Source: an uncultured Oscillospiraceae bacterium
Lineage (GTDB): Bacteria; Bacillota; Clostridia; Oscillospirales; Ruminococcaceae
NCBI GenBank assembly: GCA_900540595.1
Contig: UQGL01000006.1
Location: 1-64,000 of the forward strand
DNA length: 64,000 nt
Reading direction: 5' to 3'
Positions 25,665-34,098 of this stretch are shown piece by piece. Under the pieces are notes generated by a model, which saw nothing but the letters and a program-made list of their open reading frames with translations, was not told the origin of the DNA and searched no databases. Each line of letters begins with the position of its first letter. Position 1 is the stretch's first letter. Position numbers and translations under genes: made by a program.

Positions 25665-27418
25665 GCAAGACATCGAAGAAGCTTGACCGCAATACGATCC
25701 AACGCGTTCTGCAGCTGATCACCCCCTACAAGGGCATGGTCATTCTTACGCTTACATTGGCGCTCATCACCGTTGTCACCACCCTGCTTGCACCAGTGCT
25801 GGCCGGCAGGGCGGTCGATAAGATCGTGGGGCCCGGGCAAGTAGATTATCAGGGGCTTGGCCGCATCGCATTGGCTATGGCTGCCACGATCGCCTGCACG
25901 GCGCTCTCCCAATGGCTGATGAATGTTGTCAACAACCGCATCACTCTTCAGGTCGTGCGGGATATGCGGGTGCGCGTGTTTGAGCAGCTTGAGATTCTGC
26001 CACTGAAATATATGGACGCCCACCGCCCCGGCGATGCGATCAGCCGCATCACGACCGATGTGGAGCAGTTCAGTGACGGCCTGCTGATGGGATTTACCCA
26101 GCTGTTTACCGGTGTGCTGACAATTCTGGGTACCCTGGGGGTCATGCTCTATATAGACTGGCGCATCGCGCTGGTGGTCGTGGCGCTGACACCGCTCTCC
26201 ATTTTTGTGGCGCGCTTTATTGCGACACACACCTATTCTATGTTCCGGGTGCAGAGCGAGACCCGCGCCGAGATGACCAGCCTTGTGGAGGAGCTGATCG
26301 GCAACGAGCATCTGGTTCGCGCCTTCGGCTATGAGGCGCGCGCTGAGGAGCGCTTTGACCGCATCAACCGCGACCTGCAGCGCTGCGGTGTGCGGGCAAC
26401 CTTCTTTTCTTCGACCACGAACCCCTGCACCCGCTTTGTAAATTCACTGGTTTACGCCTCGGTCGGCATACTTGGCGCATTTGTTGCGATTGCCGGCGGT
26501 ATCACGGTCGGCGAGCTGAGCGTCTTTTTGAACTATGCCAACCAGTACACAAAGCCCTTCAATGACATCTCCGATGTCATGACCGAGCTGCAGAATGCGC
26601 TGGCCTGTGCGCAGCGGGTGTTTGATCTGATCGATGAGACACCGATCACCCCTGATGCCCCCGATGCCGTGAGCCTGCCCCACGGTGCCGGCAGCGTGGC
26701 CTTTGAGCATGTGCGGTTCCGCTATCAGGACGATGTACCCCTGATCGAGGATATGAACCTCAAGGTCGAGCCGGGGCAGCGCATCGCGCTGGTCGGTCCG
26801 ACCGGCTGCGGAAAGACCACCCTTGTAAACCTGCTGATGCGGTTCTATGAGATCAACAGCGGCACGCTGCGGGTGGATGGACACCCCATCGACACGGTGA
26901 CCCGGGACAGCCTGCGCGCCAATCTGGGCATGGTGCTGCAGGAAACATGGCTCAAAGCCGGTACGATTGCAGAAAACATTGCCTACGGCAAACCGGACGC
27001 CACCCGCGAGGAGATCATAGCCGCAGCCAAGAAGGCGCGCGCCCACAGCTTTATCTGCCGTCTGCCGAACGGATACGACACACAGGTTGCCGAGGACGGC
27101 GGCAATATCAGTCAGGGGCAGCGGCAGCTGCTCTGCATTGCGCGGGTCATGCTGCGGCGTCCGCCGATTCTGATTTTGGATGAGGCCACCTCCAGCATCG
27201 ACACCCGCACCGAGGTGCTGGTGCAGGATGCCTTTGAAGAATTGATGAAGGGCCGCACAAGCTTTATTGTGGCCCATCGCCTGTCCACCATCAAAAATGC
27301 TGACCAGATTCTGGTGATGAAGGCCGGCAACATTATCGAGCGCGGTACGCATGATGAACTGCTGGCGCAGGGCGGCTTTTATAAGCAACTCTACGAAAGT
27401 CAGTTTGCCAAGGCGTAA
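25661..27418 (+). CDS. ABC exporter half-transporter, catalytic partner
   Basis: The 585-residue partner has six membrane helices and a full ATPase. Walker A is GPTGCGKTT (about 380), Walker B is ILILDEATSS with the catalytic Glu, and the H-loop is IVAHRLS. Its signature motif reads NISQGQRQL, with Gln for the second Gly-like position as in many consensus partners. With the overlapping upstream gene it forms one heterodimer with one strong hydrolysis site. The 41-base gap to asnA contains a ribosome site, so read-through is possible. Confidence 0.92.
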   Translation: MSKTSKKLDRNTIQRVLQLITPYKGMVILTLTLALITVVTTLLAPVLAGRAVDKIVGPGQVDYQGLGRIALAMAATIACTALSQWLMNVVNNRITLQVVRDMRVRVFEQLEILPLKYMDAHRPGDAISRITTDVEQFSDGLLMGFTQLFTGVLTILGTLGVMLYIDWRIALVVVALTPLSIFVARFIATHTYSMFRVQSETRAEMTSLVEELIGNEHLVRAFGYEARAEERFDRINRDLQRCGVRATFFSSTTNPCTRFVNSLVYASVGILGAFVAIAGGITVGELSVFLNYANQYTKPFNDISDVMTELQNALACAQRVFDLIDETPITPDAPDAVSLPHGAGSVAFEHVRFRYQDDVPLIEDMNLKVEPGQRIALVGPTGCGKTTLVNLLMRFYEINSGTLRVDGHPIDTVTRDSLRANLGMVLQETWLKAGTIAENIAYGKPDATREEIIAAAKKARAHSFICRLPNGYDTQVAEDGGNISQGQRQLLCIARVMLRRPPILILDEATSSIDTRTEVLVQDAFEELMKGRTSFIVAHRLSTIKNADQILVMKAGNIIERGTHDELLAQGGFYKQLYESQFAKA

Positions 27419-27459
27419 GCATAGGGTCAAAATCTGGGAAAGAAAAAGGAGATTCTACT

Positions 27460-28470
27460 ATGAGCAGCATTATCATTCCGGAAGGGTACCAAAGCCTGCT
27501 GGGGCTGTATGACACCCAGAAGGCCATCGGCCTTATCAAAACGATCTTTCAGGAAAAGCTTTGCATGGCACTGCATCTCAAGCGCGTCACGGCTCCCCTG
27601 TTTGTCATGCAGGGCAGCGGCCTGAACGATGACCTGAACGGTGTGGAGCGCCCCGTTGCGTTCGATGTGCCCAGCCTGAATGAGCAGGCCGAGGTCGTAC
27701 ACAGCCTTGCCAAATGGAAGCGCTATGCTCTGCACAAGTACGGCTATCGCCCCGGTCAGGGCCTTGTGACCGATATGAACGCCATCCGCCGTGATGAGGA
27801 GCTGGACAACCTGCACAGCATCTATGTTGACCAGTGGGACTGGGAACGCGTTATTACCGCAGACCAGCGCACGCTGGATTTTCTGCGGGAGACCGTCTGC
27901 GACATCGTGGATGCGGTCTGCGCGACCTCTGATGAGCTGCGCTGGAAGTTTCCGGAGCTGAAGAACATTCATCTCGGTCGTGATGTAGCTTTTATCACGA
28001 CACAAGAGCTGGAGGACCTCTACCCGGAACTTACCGCCAAGCAGCGTGAGAACGCCTTTGCCAAGGAGCATGGCACGGTTTGCATCATGCAGATCGGCGG
28101 CAAGCTTCGCAGCGGCAAGCCCCACGACGGCCGTGCCCCCGACTACGATGATTGGGCGCTGAACTGCGATATTCTGTTCTGGCACAAGCCACTTGGCTGC
28201 GCACTGGAGCTGTCCAGCATGGGTATCCGCGTGGATGCTGAATCGCTGCGCCGCCAGCTGGACGAGGCAGGCTGCCCCGAGCGCGCAGAGCTGCCCTTCC
28301 ACAAGATGCTGTTGGATGGCACGCTGCCCTTGACGATGGGCGGCGGCATCGGCCAGAGCCGCCTTTGCATGCTGCTGCTCGGCAAAGCCCATGTAGGTGA
28401 GGTTCAGGTCAGCCTTTGGGATGATGCCACGGTAAAAGCCTGCCGTAATGCCGGTGTAGAATTGCTGTAA
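27460..28470 (+). CDS. asnA: Aspartate-ammonia ligase
   Basis: This 336-residue class II synthetase-like enzyme makes asparagine from aspartate, ammonia and ATP. Length and motifs match AsnA throughout: LNDDLNGVERPV, KWKRYALHKYG, YVDQWDWE, and GGGIGQSRLCMLLL near the end. AAAAAGGAG precedes the ATG. It stands before a tRNA gene with its own promoter. Ammonia-dependent synthesis suits an ammonia-rich gut. Confidence 0.95.
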   Translation: MSSIIIPEGYQSLLGLYDTQKAIGLIKTIFQEKLCMALHLKRVTAPLFVMQGSGLNDDLNGVERPVAFDVPSLNEQAEVVHSLAKWKRYALHKYGYRPGQGLVTDMNAIRRDEELDNLHSIYVDQWDWERVITADQRTLDFLRETVCDIVDAVCATSDELRWKFPELKNIHLGRDVAFITTQELEDLYPELTAKQRENAFAKEHGTVCIMQIGGKLRSGKPHDGRAPDYDDWALNCDILFWHKPLGCALELSSMGIRVDAESLRRQLDEAGCPERAELPFHKMLLDGTLPLTMGGGIGQSRLCMLLLGKAHVGEVQVSLWDDATVKACRNAGVELL

Positions 28471-28473
28471 GTC

Positions 28474-28503
28474 TTGACAAAGCACTGCTGTTTGTGGTAT
28501 TAT
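28474..28503 (+). promoter_or_regulatory. Promoter of tRNA-Thr
   Basis: Consensus TTGACA (28474-28479) and TATTAT (28498-28503) have an 18-base spacer. An overlapping second TATTAT lies three bases on. The mature tRNA starts 12 bases after the -10. Confidence 0.8.
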
Positions 28504-28515
28504 TATCTAGTACCC

Positions 28516-28591
28516 GCTAGTATAGCACAATTGGCAGTGCAGCTGATTTGTAATCAGCAGGTTGCAGGTTCGATTCCTGTTACTAGCTCCA
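28516..28591 (+). tRNA. tRNA-Thr (anticodon TGT)
   Basis: The acceptor stem pairs GCTAGTA (28516-28522) with TACTAGC (28581-28587). The anticodon stem is GCTGA/TCAGC around the loop TTTGTAA, giving anticodon TGT at 28549-28551. The T-arm is GGTTCGATTCC, and CCA is encoded (28589-28591). It is 76 nt long with its own promoter and terminator. Confidence 0.95.
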
Positions 28592-28598
28592 AACGAAA

Positions 28599-28640
28599 GA
28601 GCGCTGCAAGGTTTAATTTTACCTTGCAGCGCTCTTTTTA
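28599..28640 (+). terminator. Terminator of tRNA-Thr
   Basis: A perfect 14-bp stem (28599-28612 with 28621-28634) and TTTTTAG follow it, eight bases after the tRNA CCA. Confidence 0.92.
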
Positions 28641-28683
28641 GTTATTAAATTATGTCTTTTCCGATGTCATACATTTTCAGTAA

Positions 28684-28717
28684 AAACTCCCGGCTGCAAT
28701 CAAGCGGCCGGGAGTTT
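28684..28717. terminator. Bidirectional terminator, 3' end of rsmA operon
   Basis: The stem AAACTCCCGGC (28684-28694) with GCCGGGAGTTT (28707-28717) has A/T flanks on both sides. It lies just downstream of rsmA on the minus strand. Confidence 0.82.
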
Positions 28718-28741
28718 GTTTAGTATGGCATCGTTGAGGAA

Positions 28742-29605
28742 TTATTTTGTATGCAGCGCGTTCTGCAGGGCACAATAATCCTCCAGCGTAAGCTGTTCGG
28801 GGCGTGCGCGTTCATCAAGACCGGCTGACTGCAGCGCGGTCAGGACCTGCGTCTTGGGCAGGTGCAGGCCGTTGGCAATGGCGTTGGCTGCGGTCTTGCG
28901 GCGCTGCGAGAAGGCGGCACGGATCAAGGCAAAGAAGGCGGCCTCGTCACCGTTCGGAACCTGTACGGCGGGAGTCTTGCGCACATCCAAGCGAATAACG
29001 GCGCTTGTCACCTTGGGGGCGGGGTAAAAGCTGCCGGGCTGCACGCTGAACAACAATTTCGGCTCCGCATAATAGGCCACTGCGTAGCTGATCGCACCCG
29101 CATCGCGGGTGCCAGGGGCGGCGCACAGGCGCTGTGCGGCCTCCTTTTGCACCATGACGGTGATGTTCCGGATAGGCAGCTTTTCCTCCAGCAGGCGCAT
29201 CAGGATCGGGCTGGTGATATAGTATGGCAGGTTGGCGCAGACGGCCACCGGCTTATCGCCAAATTCTTCAGCCAGCAGCGCCTTCAAATCCACCTTGAGG
29301 ACATCGTTCAGTACCAGCTTGAAGTTATCATACCCGGCCATCGTCTCCTCAAGGAGCGGCGGCAGACGCTTATCTACCTCGATGGAAACGACCTTATCAG
29401 CGCGTTTGCAGAGCTGTTCGGTCAGTACACCGATGCCGGGGCCGACCTCAAGGGCACCCCAGCCGGGGCCGATGCCGGCGGCTTCGGCAATGCGGGGACA
29501 TATACCCGGGTTAATGATAAAATTCTGGCCAAACCCTTTGGAAAGGGCAAAATCGTACCGCGCACAAAGGTCACGGATGGTAGACAAGTCGGTCAATGTG
29601 GGCAC
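28742..29605 (-). CDS. rsmA: 16S rRNA dimethyladenosine transferase
   Basis: This 287-residue SAM-dependent enzyme dimethylates two adjacent adenosines in helix 45 of 16S rRNA. SAM motif I appears as ALEVGPGIGVLTEQL, and catalytic motif IV as NLPYYITSPIL. The N-terminal FGQNF is typical. It is the last gene of the ftsEX-led operon, 22 bases after the S41 protease gene. A single housekeeping copy at this place argues against an Erm resistance methylase. Confidence 0.95.
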   Translation of the reverse strand: MPTLTDLSTIRDLCARYDFALSKGFGQNFIINPGICPRIAEAAGIGPGWGALEVGPGIGVLTEQLCKRADKVVSIEVDKRLPPLLEETMAGYDNFKLVLNDVLKVDLKALLAEEFGDKPVAVCANLPYYITSPILMRLLEEKLPIRNITVMVQKEAAQRLCAAPGTRDAGAISYAVAYYAEPKLLFSVQPGSFYPAPKVTSAVIRLDVRKTPAVQVPNGDEAAFFALIRAAFSQRRKTAANAIANGLHLPKTQVLTALQSAGLDERARPEQLTLEDYCALQNALHTK

Positions 29606-29627
29606 GGCGGCTTCCTTTCAGCGTATA

Positions 29628-30845
29628 TCAGTTCTGGCCGGTCAGCGACATGGCCGCATTAACGGCCTTGCTGATCTGCGGGTCAGTGTCGATCGTGTAG
29701 TCGTAGTAGGAGTTCTGTTCATCAACGGAGAGTGTCGCGTCAATATCGGGCTTCAGACCCTCGTTGTTCCAGCTCTGATCCTCGTTGTCGAGCAGCAGGC
29801 CGGAGGTAATATAGGCGGCAGAGCCGTCCGAGAAGCTCTGCACATCGCTGAGTACAACGCCCATACCGGCCGTTTTGGTGCCGACGATCGTGGCACCGCC
29901 CATCTTGCGCAGGGCATTGGCAAACAGCTCGGCACTGCTGGAGGTAGCCCCATTGACGAGGCAGACCATCGGAACATTGATCTCGTTCTCATCGGACATG
30001 CGCAGCACGGTCACATTGCCGTCCTTATCCTGCTGCTTGGCGATCTCACCGGAGGGTACGCAGTAATCCGCTGCGACAAGCCCTGCATTGAGGTTTTCAC
30101 CGGCGTTGTCGCGCAGGTCAAACACCAGACAGGTGGCTCCCTGCTGCAGCAGGTTGTCCACGGCAGTTTTAAACTCGCTGGCGGTGCCTGTGGTAAAGGC
30201 GTCGATGCGCAGATAGCCGCAGGTGCCGGCAGTCAGCTGGCTTGTTGAGATGGTGGGGGTCTTATAGTTGGAGTGTACAAGGCTCAGCTGCTGCTCCTGA
30301 CGGTCGGGCGTCAGGTAGGTGATGACTGTGGTAGTGCCCTCCTCACCCAGCAGGCGGGAGGTCAAACGCGCGGTAGATCCGATGTTCTTGGTGGATTCCT
30401 CGCCAATGGCAGTGATAAAGCCGCCGACCTGCAGACCGGCCTCACTGGCGGGTGAATTGTTGTATACGCGGATGATGCGCGCATAGCCGGAGGAGGCATC
30501 GTTGACAACGGCCACGCCGATGCCGGTGAGGGTGCCCTTCTCGATGGCCTGCTTTTCGCTGTACTCCTTGGCGGTATAGTAGATAGCGTATCGGTCGTTG
30601 ATGCCGCTCATATAGCCGGCGGCCAGCTTATCGTTCAGGGTATCCTCATCAATGGTGAAGAACTCCCCTGCGCGGACAAAGCGGTCGATTTCCGACAGCT
30701 TGTTGTACTGGCGTTCCTTATTTTTGACGCTGGACACGGTCGTGTTGAACATCTTCATCGACACGACCATCGTCAGCGAGAAGGTGACAGCCATTGCGAT
30801 GATGGCGATGGTGGCTGCCACGCCGAGACTGATTTTTTTGCTCAT
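29628..30845 (-). CDS. S41-family C-terminal processing protease (CtpA-like)
   Basis: This 405-residue protein has an N-terminal membrane anchor (VAATIAIIAMAVTFSLTMVV) and a PDZ domain (about 110-190, GIGVAVV...SPASEAGLQVGGFITAI). The S41 protease domain has its nucleophile in NGATSSSAELFANAL and its Lys in GTKTAG. It acts outside the membrane on protein C-termini. Upstream in the operon are FtsEX and a wall hydrolase, so trimming of wall hydrolases or division proteins is a reasonable role (inference). Confidence 0.9.
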   Translation of the reverse strand: MSKKISLGVAATIAIIAMAVTFSLTMVVSMKMFNTTVSSVKNKERQYNKLSEIDRFVRAGEFFTIDEDTLNDKLAAGYMSGINDRYAIYYTAKEYSEKQAIEKGTLTGIGVAVVNDASSGYARIIRVYNNSPASEAGLQVGGFITAIGEESTKNIGSTARLTSRLLGEEGTTTVITYLTPDRQEQQLSLVHSNYKTPTISTSQLTAGTCGYLRIDAFTTGTASEFKTAVDNLLQQGATCLVFDLRDNAGENLNAGLVAADYCVPSGEIAKQQDKDGNVTVLRMSDENEINVPMVCLVNGATSSSAELFANALRKMGGATIVGTKTAGMGVVLSDVQSFSDGSAAYITSGLLLDNEDQSWNNEGLKPDIDATLSVDEQNSYYDYTIDTDPQISKAVNAAMSLTGQN

Positions 30846-30875
30846 GGCTCTGATGGCTCCTTACTGTTTTTGCGT

Positions 30876-30989
30876 TTATGCCCCGTAGGCAAGGGAGAAA
30901 AATACCGTAGAGAAAAGGCTCAGCACCATAAGAACGGCGACAACCAGACAAAAAATGCGCACGGCGGTTTTATGCTTCTGCGGCTTCAT
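30876..30989 (-). CDS. 37-residue single-pass membrane peptide
   Basis: ATG at 30989 is preceded by GGGGAG five bases upstream and opens a 37-residue peptide. It has a basic head (MKPQKHKTAVR), one helix of about 24 hydrophobic residues and the end LAYGA. It lies 15 bases after the M23 gene stop and 30 before the S41 start, inside an otherwise tight operon, so it is probably real. It may be a small partner of FtsX or the protease. No family is recognised. Confidence 0.6.
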   Translation of the reverse strand: MKPQKHKTAVRIFCLVVAVLMVLSLFSTVFFSLAYGA

Positions 30990-31004
30990 AAGGACTCCCC
31001 TTTC

Positions 31005-32216
31005 TTAGGATAAGTAATTCATGACATTGACCAGAACATTGTTGACCTTCATTTCCAGATGCAGGTGGTTGCCGGTGGAGTTGCCGGTGGAGCCGACATA
31101 CCCCAGCCTCTGTCCCTTGGAAACGCTCTGCCCGACGCTGACGATGGGCGCACTGTTCATGTGGGCGTACAGTGTGGAATAGCTGTTGCCGTTGTCATCC
31201 TTGCCGTGGTAGACCTGAACATAATAGCCCCAGCTGTAGTGGTAGGCGGCTGCGGTGACAACGCCGCCGCTGACGGCGTAGATCTCGGTGCCGCCCGGCG
31301 CGGCATAGTCGGTGCCGCGGTGGCCGTTGCCGCCAAAGTAGCAGGAAACATACTTATAGGTGGCAAGCGGGCGGCCAAAATCCAGCGAGCATTGTATCGA
31401 GGCGTTTCCGTAGGCCTGGTTGGCGGCGTTCAGGGCTGCATCCAGCTCTTTGGCTGCCTCGTCCACCTTTTTGTTGGCCTCGATCTGGGCCTCTTTCAGG
31501 GCCTGTTCCTCGGCCTCCGCCTTGGAGATGCTCTCATCTGTCTGGGAGATATTCTCAGCAAGCTCACTGGTTTTGCTGTTCAGTGCGGCCTTCTGGGCCT
31601 CGTAGTCGGCTTTTGTTGCTTCCAGATCCGCCTTGGCCTGCTCCAGTTCGGCGCGCTGCTGCTCCAGCTGGGTATGCTCGTCCTCAAGCTGCTGGCAAAT
31701 CTCCTCATCCTTGCTGACGATCTGCTCCAGCGTGGTGGCAAAGGTAAGCAGCTGGTACAGGTTGGTCGCACTGGACAGCAGCGCAATGGAACCGCCGTCA
31801 TTCAGCCGCTGCATCGCGCGCATACGGTCCTTGAAATCTGCCCAGCGCTGATCATATTCAGCCTGCTTCTGGTCAACCTCCTGCTGCTTTTGATTGATCT
31901 CGTCCTGTTTGTTGACGATATCATTATCCAGACCGCCGATCTGCTCGGTCAGTGTGCCGATCTGGCTGAGCAGCAGTGATTTTTGCTGCTCCAGCTGTGT
32001 TTTGAGCGCCTGCGCGTCCGCTTTGTCGCTCTGTGTTTCTTTCAGCTGTTGGTTGACTTTTTCCAATGCGGCCTGCTGCTCCTGCAGCTTTTGGCGCAGG
32101 TCGCTGACACTGGCAGCTGCCAGCGGCGTCATAACGGTGGAAAGCGTCATCGTCATGGCAACTGCTACGCTGAGCAGCAGTGAGATAAATTTTTTGCTGT
32201 GCGAAAAATGCTTCAT
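31005..32216 (-). CDS. Coiled-coil M23 peptidoglycan peptidase (EnvC/PcsB-like)
   Basis: The 403 residues have a signal peptide, a long coiled coil (about 35-260, rich in Gln, Glu and Lys) and a C-terminal LytM/M23 domain. The zinc ligands are HRGTD (His and Asp) and HLHLE, so the peptidase looks active. This architecture matches proteins that FtsEX switches on at the septum, such as EnvC, PcsB and CwlO. The ATG at 32216 is preferred over a TTG directly abutting the GGGGA. It lies 30 bases after ftsX, supporting the partnership. Confidence 0.9.
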   Translation of the reverse strand: MKHFSHSKKFISLLLSVAVAMTMTLSTVMTPLAAASVSDLRQKLQEQQAALEKVNQQLKETQSDKADAQALKTQLEQQKSLLLSQIGTLTEQIGGLDNDIVNKQDEINQKQQEVDQKQAEYDQRWADFKDRMRAMQRLNDGGSIALLSSATNLYQLLTFATTLEQIVSKDEEICQQLEDEHTQLEQQRAELEQAKADLEATKADYEAQKAALNSKTSELAENISQTDESISKAEAEEQALKEAQIEANKKVDEAAKELDAALNAANQAYGNASIQCSLDFGRPLATYKYVSCYFGGNGHRGTDYAAPGGTEIYAVSGGVVTAAAYHYSWGYYVQVYHGKDDNGNSYSTLYAHMNSAPIVSVGQSVSKGQRLGYVGSTGNSTGNHLHLEMKVNNVLVNVMNYLS

Positions 32217-32246
32217 CTTTGTTTGCAATTCCCCTGCTTGTTGCTG

Positions 32247-33149
32247 TTATACATTCAGATGCTTGCGGATGCTGGTGGCGGTGCCGAGGCCGCAGAGCAC
32301 AAAGCCCAGCAGCACAAAGCCGCCGACAATGTAATACCATACATTTTCCAGCGGAACCAGCTGACCGCCGAACATCTGCGAGAGGTTGGACGGGTTCTCG
32401 GCATACCAGCGGCAGAGGGCATAGTACGCGCCGCAGACGATGCCGGAGGCAAGCGCAGCGGAGATCAAGCCGGAGGTAACACCCTCCACAAAGAACGGGA
32501 AACGAATAAAGCCGTTGGTGGCACCCACCAGCTTCATGATACCGATCTCCTTGCGGCGGTTGAACACCGTGATCTTGATCGTATTGTTGATGACCACGAT
32601 GGACACGATAGCCAGCACCGCTACTATGCCGTAGCAGGCGTAGTTGATGACCTGCTGCAGTGAGGTGAAGGTGTCTGCCATGGCAAGCGGCGCTTTGACG
32701 CTTGCTACGCCATCAATCTGCATCAGCTGGGCGGAGACGGCCTCAATGTTGTCGGGGTCATCCACCGTCACGCGGTAGTTGGGCGTGAACGGGTTATCGT
32801 CCTGAAAGACCTGCTGCAGGTTGGTGTAGTCCTTGAGCATGTCACCGTAGGTCGCAAGAACATCCTCGGGCGACATGTAGGTTACCCCCACGACATGGGG
32901 GGTGCTGCGGATGGCCGCATCGGCAGCGGCGATCTGGTCCTCGGTGGCATCGTCCATATAGACGACCGTCTCATTCTGGTTGCCGATATATTCGACCATA
33001 TAATCAATGTTGACGCCCAGCAGGTAGGCAGCGCCGATCAGCAGCATGCAGACGGTCAGCACGCCCATCGAGGCAAAGGTCATAAGCCGGTTGGCACGCA
33101 GATTGTGCAGGCCCTGACCGACAAGGTAGGTAAAGCTGGAAAAACGCAT
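32247..33149 (-). CDS. ftsX: Cell-division ABC permease FtsX
   Basis: This 300-residue protein has four membrane helices. The first is at about 25-47. A large extracytoplasmic domain (about 48-170) contains the hydrolase-binding region, and three helices follow after residue 170. The start SSFTYLVGQGLHNLRANRLMTFAS and RRKEIGIMKLVGAT are FtsX signatures. It couples ATP hydrolysis by FtsE to activation of the coiled-coil peptidase encoded next. Confidence 0.94.
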   Translation of the reverse strand: MRFSSFTYLVGQGLHNLRANRLMTFASMGVLTVCMLLIGAAYLLGVNIDYMVEYIGNQNETVVYMDDATEDQIAAADAAIRSTPHVVGVTYMSPEDVLATYGDMLKDYTNLQQVFQDDNPFTPNYRVTVDDPDNIEAVSAQLMQIDGVASVKAPLAMADTFTSLQQVINYACYGIVAVLAIVSIVVINNTIKITVFNRRKEIGIMKLVGATNGFIRFPFFVEGVTSGLISAALASGIVCGAYYALCRWYAENPSNLSQMFGGQLVPLENVWYYIVGGFVLLGFVLCGLGTATSIRKHLNV

Positions 33150-33174
33150 GGTGTCCCCTCTTTAATATCACAGA

Positions 33175-33933
33175 TCAGTCTTCATCGTAGTCGTAATCGT
33201 CCTCTTCCCGCTGGGCCATAGCGGCTGCGTAGCGGCGGGCGGCCTCGGGGTGTGCGGTGTCGGAGGCGACCATGCCGTTGGCCAGTGTGATGACGCGGTT
33301 GCCGTACTTGCGGGCGAGCTTATGTACCAGCTCATGCTCATGGGTGACGACCACAACGGTGATGTTGACCTTATTGATGGCCTCAAACAGCTGCATGATG
33401 TCCATGGACATCTCAGGGTCGATGTTGCCGGTGGGCTCGTCCGCGATGATCAGCTTAGGGCCGTGGGCCAGCGCGCGCGCTACGGCGACACGCTGCTGCT
33501 CACCGCCGGAGAGCTCGTCCGGCAGGCGATCCATCTTGTCCTCAAGGCCAACAAGTGAGAGCGCGAAGGGCACGCGGTCCTTGATCTTTTTGGTGGAGAT
33601 GTTCGTCACACGCATAGCGAACGCCACATTCTCATAGACGGTCATGGTCGGAATCAGGCGGAAGTCCTGAAAGACAACACCCATCTGACGGCGCAGATAC
33701 GGCACCTTGCGCCGGCGGATCTTGGTCAGATCCTGCCCATTGATGAACACCTTGCCCTCAGTGGGCTTTTCCTCCATCTGGATCAGCTTCAGAAAGGTAG
33801 ATTTGCCTGCACCGGAGTGGCCAAGGATAAAGACAAATTCGCCCTCCTCGATATGGATGTTGATGTCCTCCAACGCAACATTTTCATCGTTGTGGGTCTC
33901 ATAGGTTTTATATACATGCTCAAAATCGATCAT
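33175..33933 (-). CDS. ftsE: Cell-division ATPase FtsE
   Basis: This 252-residue ABC ATPase has Walker [10 protein letters not shown], signature [15 protein letters not shown], Walker [13 protein letters not shown] and an H-loop ([10 protein letters not shown]). An acidic, Tyr/Asp-rich tail ([10 protein letters not shown]) extends beyond the usual end. AGGAG eight bases upstream fixes the start at 33933. It is the first gene of ftsE-ftsX-M23-peptide-S41-rsmA. Confidence 0.95.
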   Translation of the reverse strand: MIDFEHVYKTYETHNDENVALEDINIHIEEGEFVFILGHSGAGKSTFLKLIQMEEKPTEGKVFINGQDLTKIRRRKVPYLRRQMGVVFQDFRLIPTMTVYENVAFAMRVTNISTKKIKDRVPFALSLVGLEDKMDRLPDELSGGEQQRVAVARALAHGPKLIIADEPTGNIDPEMSMDIMQLFEAINKVNITVVVVTHEHELVHKLARKYGNRVITLANGMVASDTAHPEAARRYAAAMAQREEDDYDYDED

Positions 33934-34048
33934 TGAGGATTCTCCTGCCGCAGCGCGGCTGTCCTGTTTACGGTTACAGTCATACATATAATAGAATACC
34001 ATGCAGCGCGCCTGCGGTCAAGGTGTTTTCCGGTTGCCAGAAGCAGAA

Positions 34049-34080
34049 AAATGGCGCTGCCTTGCGGTGCAGCGCCATTT
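34049..34080. terminator. Terminator of the CdaR-type gene
   Basis: A 12-bp perfect stem, AAATGGCGCTGC (34049-34060) with GCAGCGCCATTT (34069-34080), lies just downstream of the minus-strand regulator. An A-rich left flank supplies the U-tract. Confidence 0.85.
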
Positions 34081-34098
34081 GTGAAAGTTTTATTAAAA

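Noticed and set aside
28742..29605. Erm-type macrolide-resistance methylase
   Set aside because: Same fold, but length, motifs and operon position fit housekeeping RsmA.
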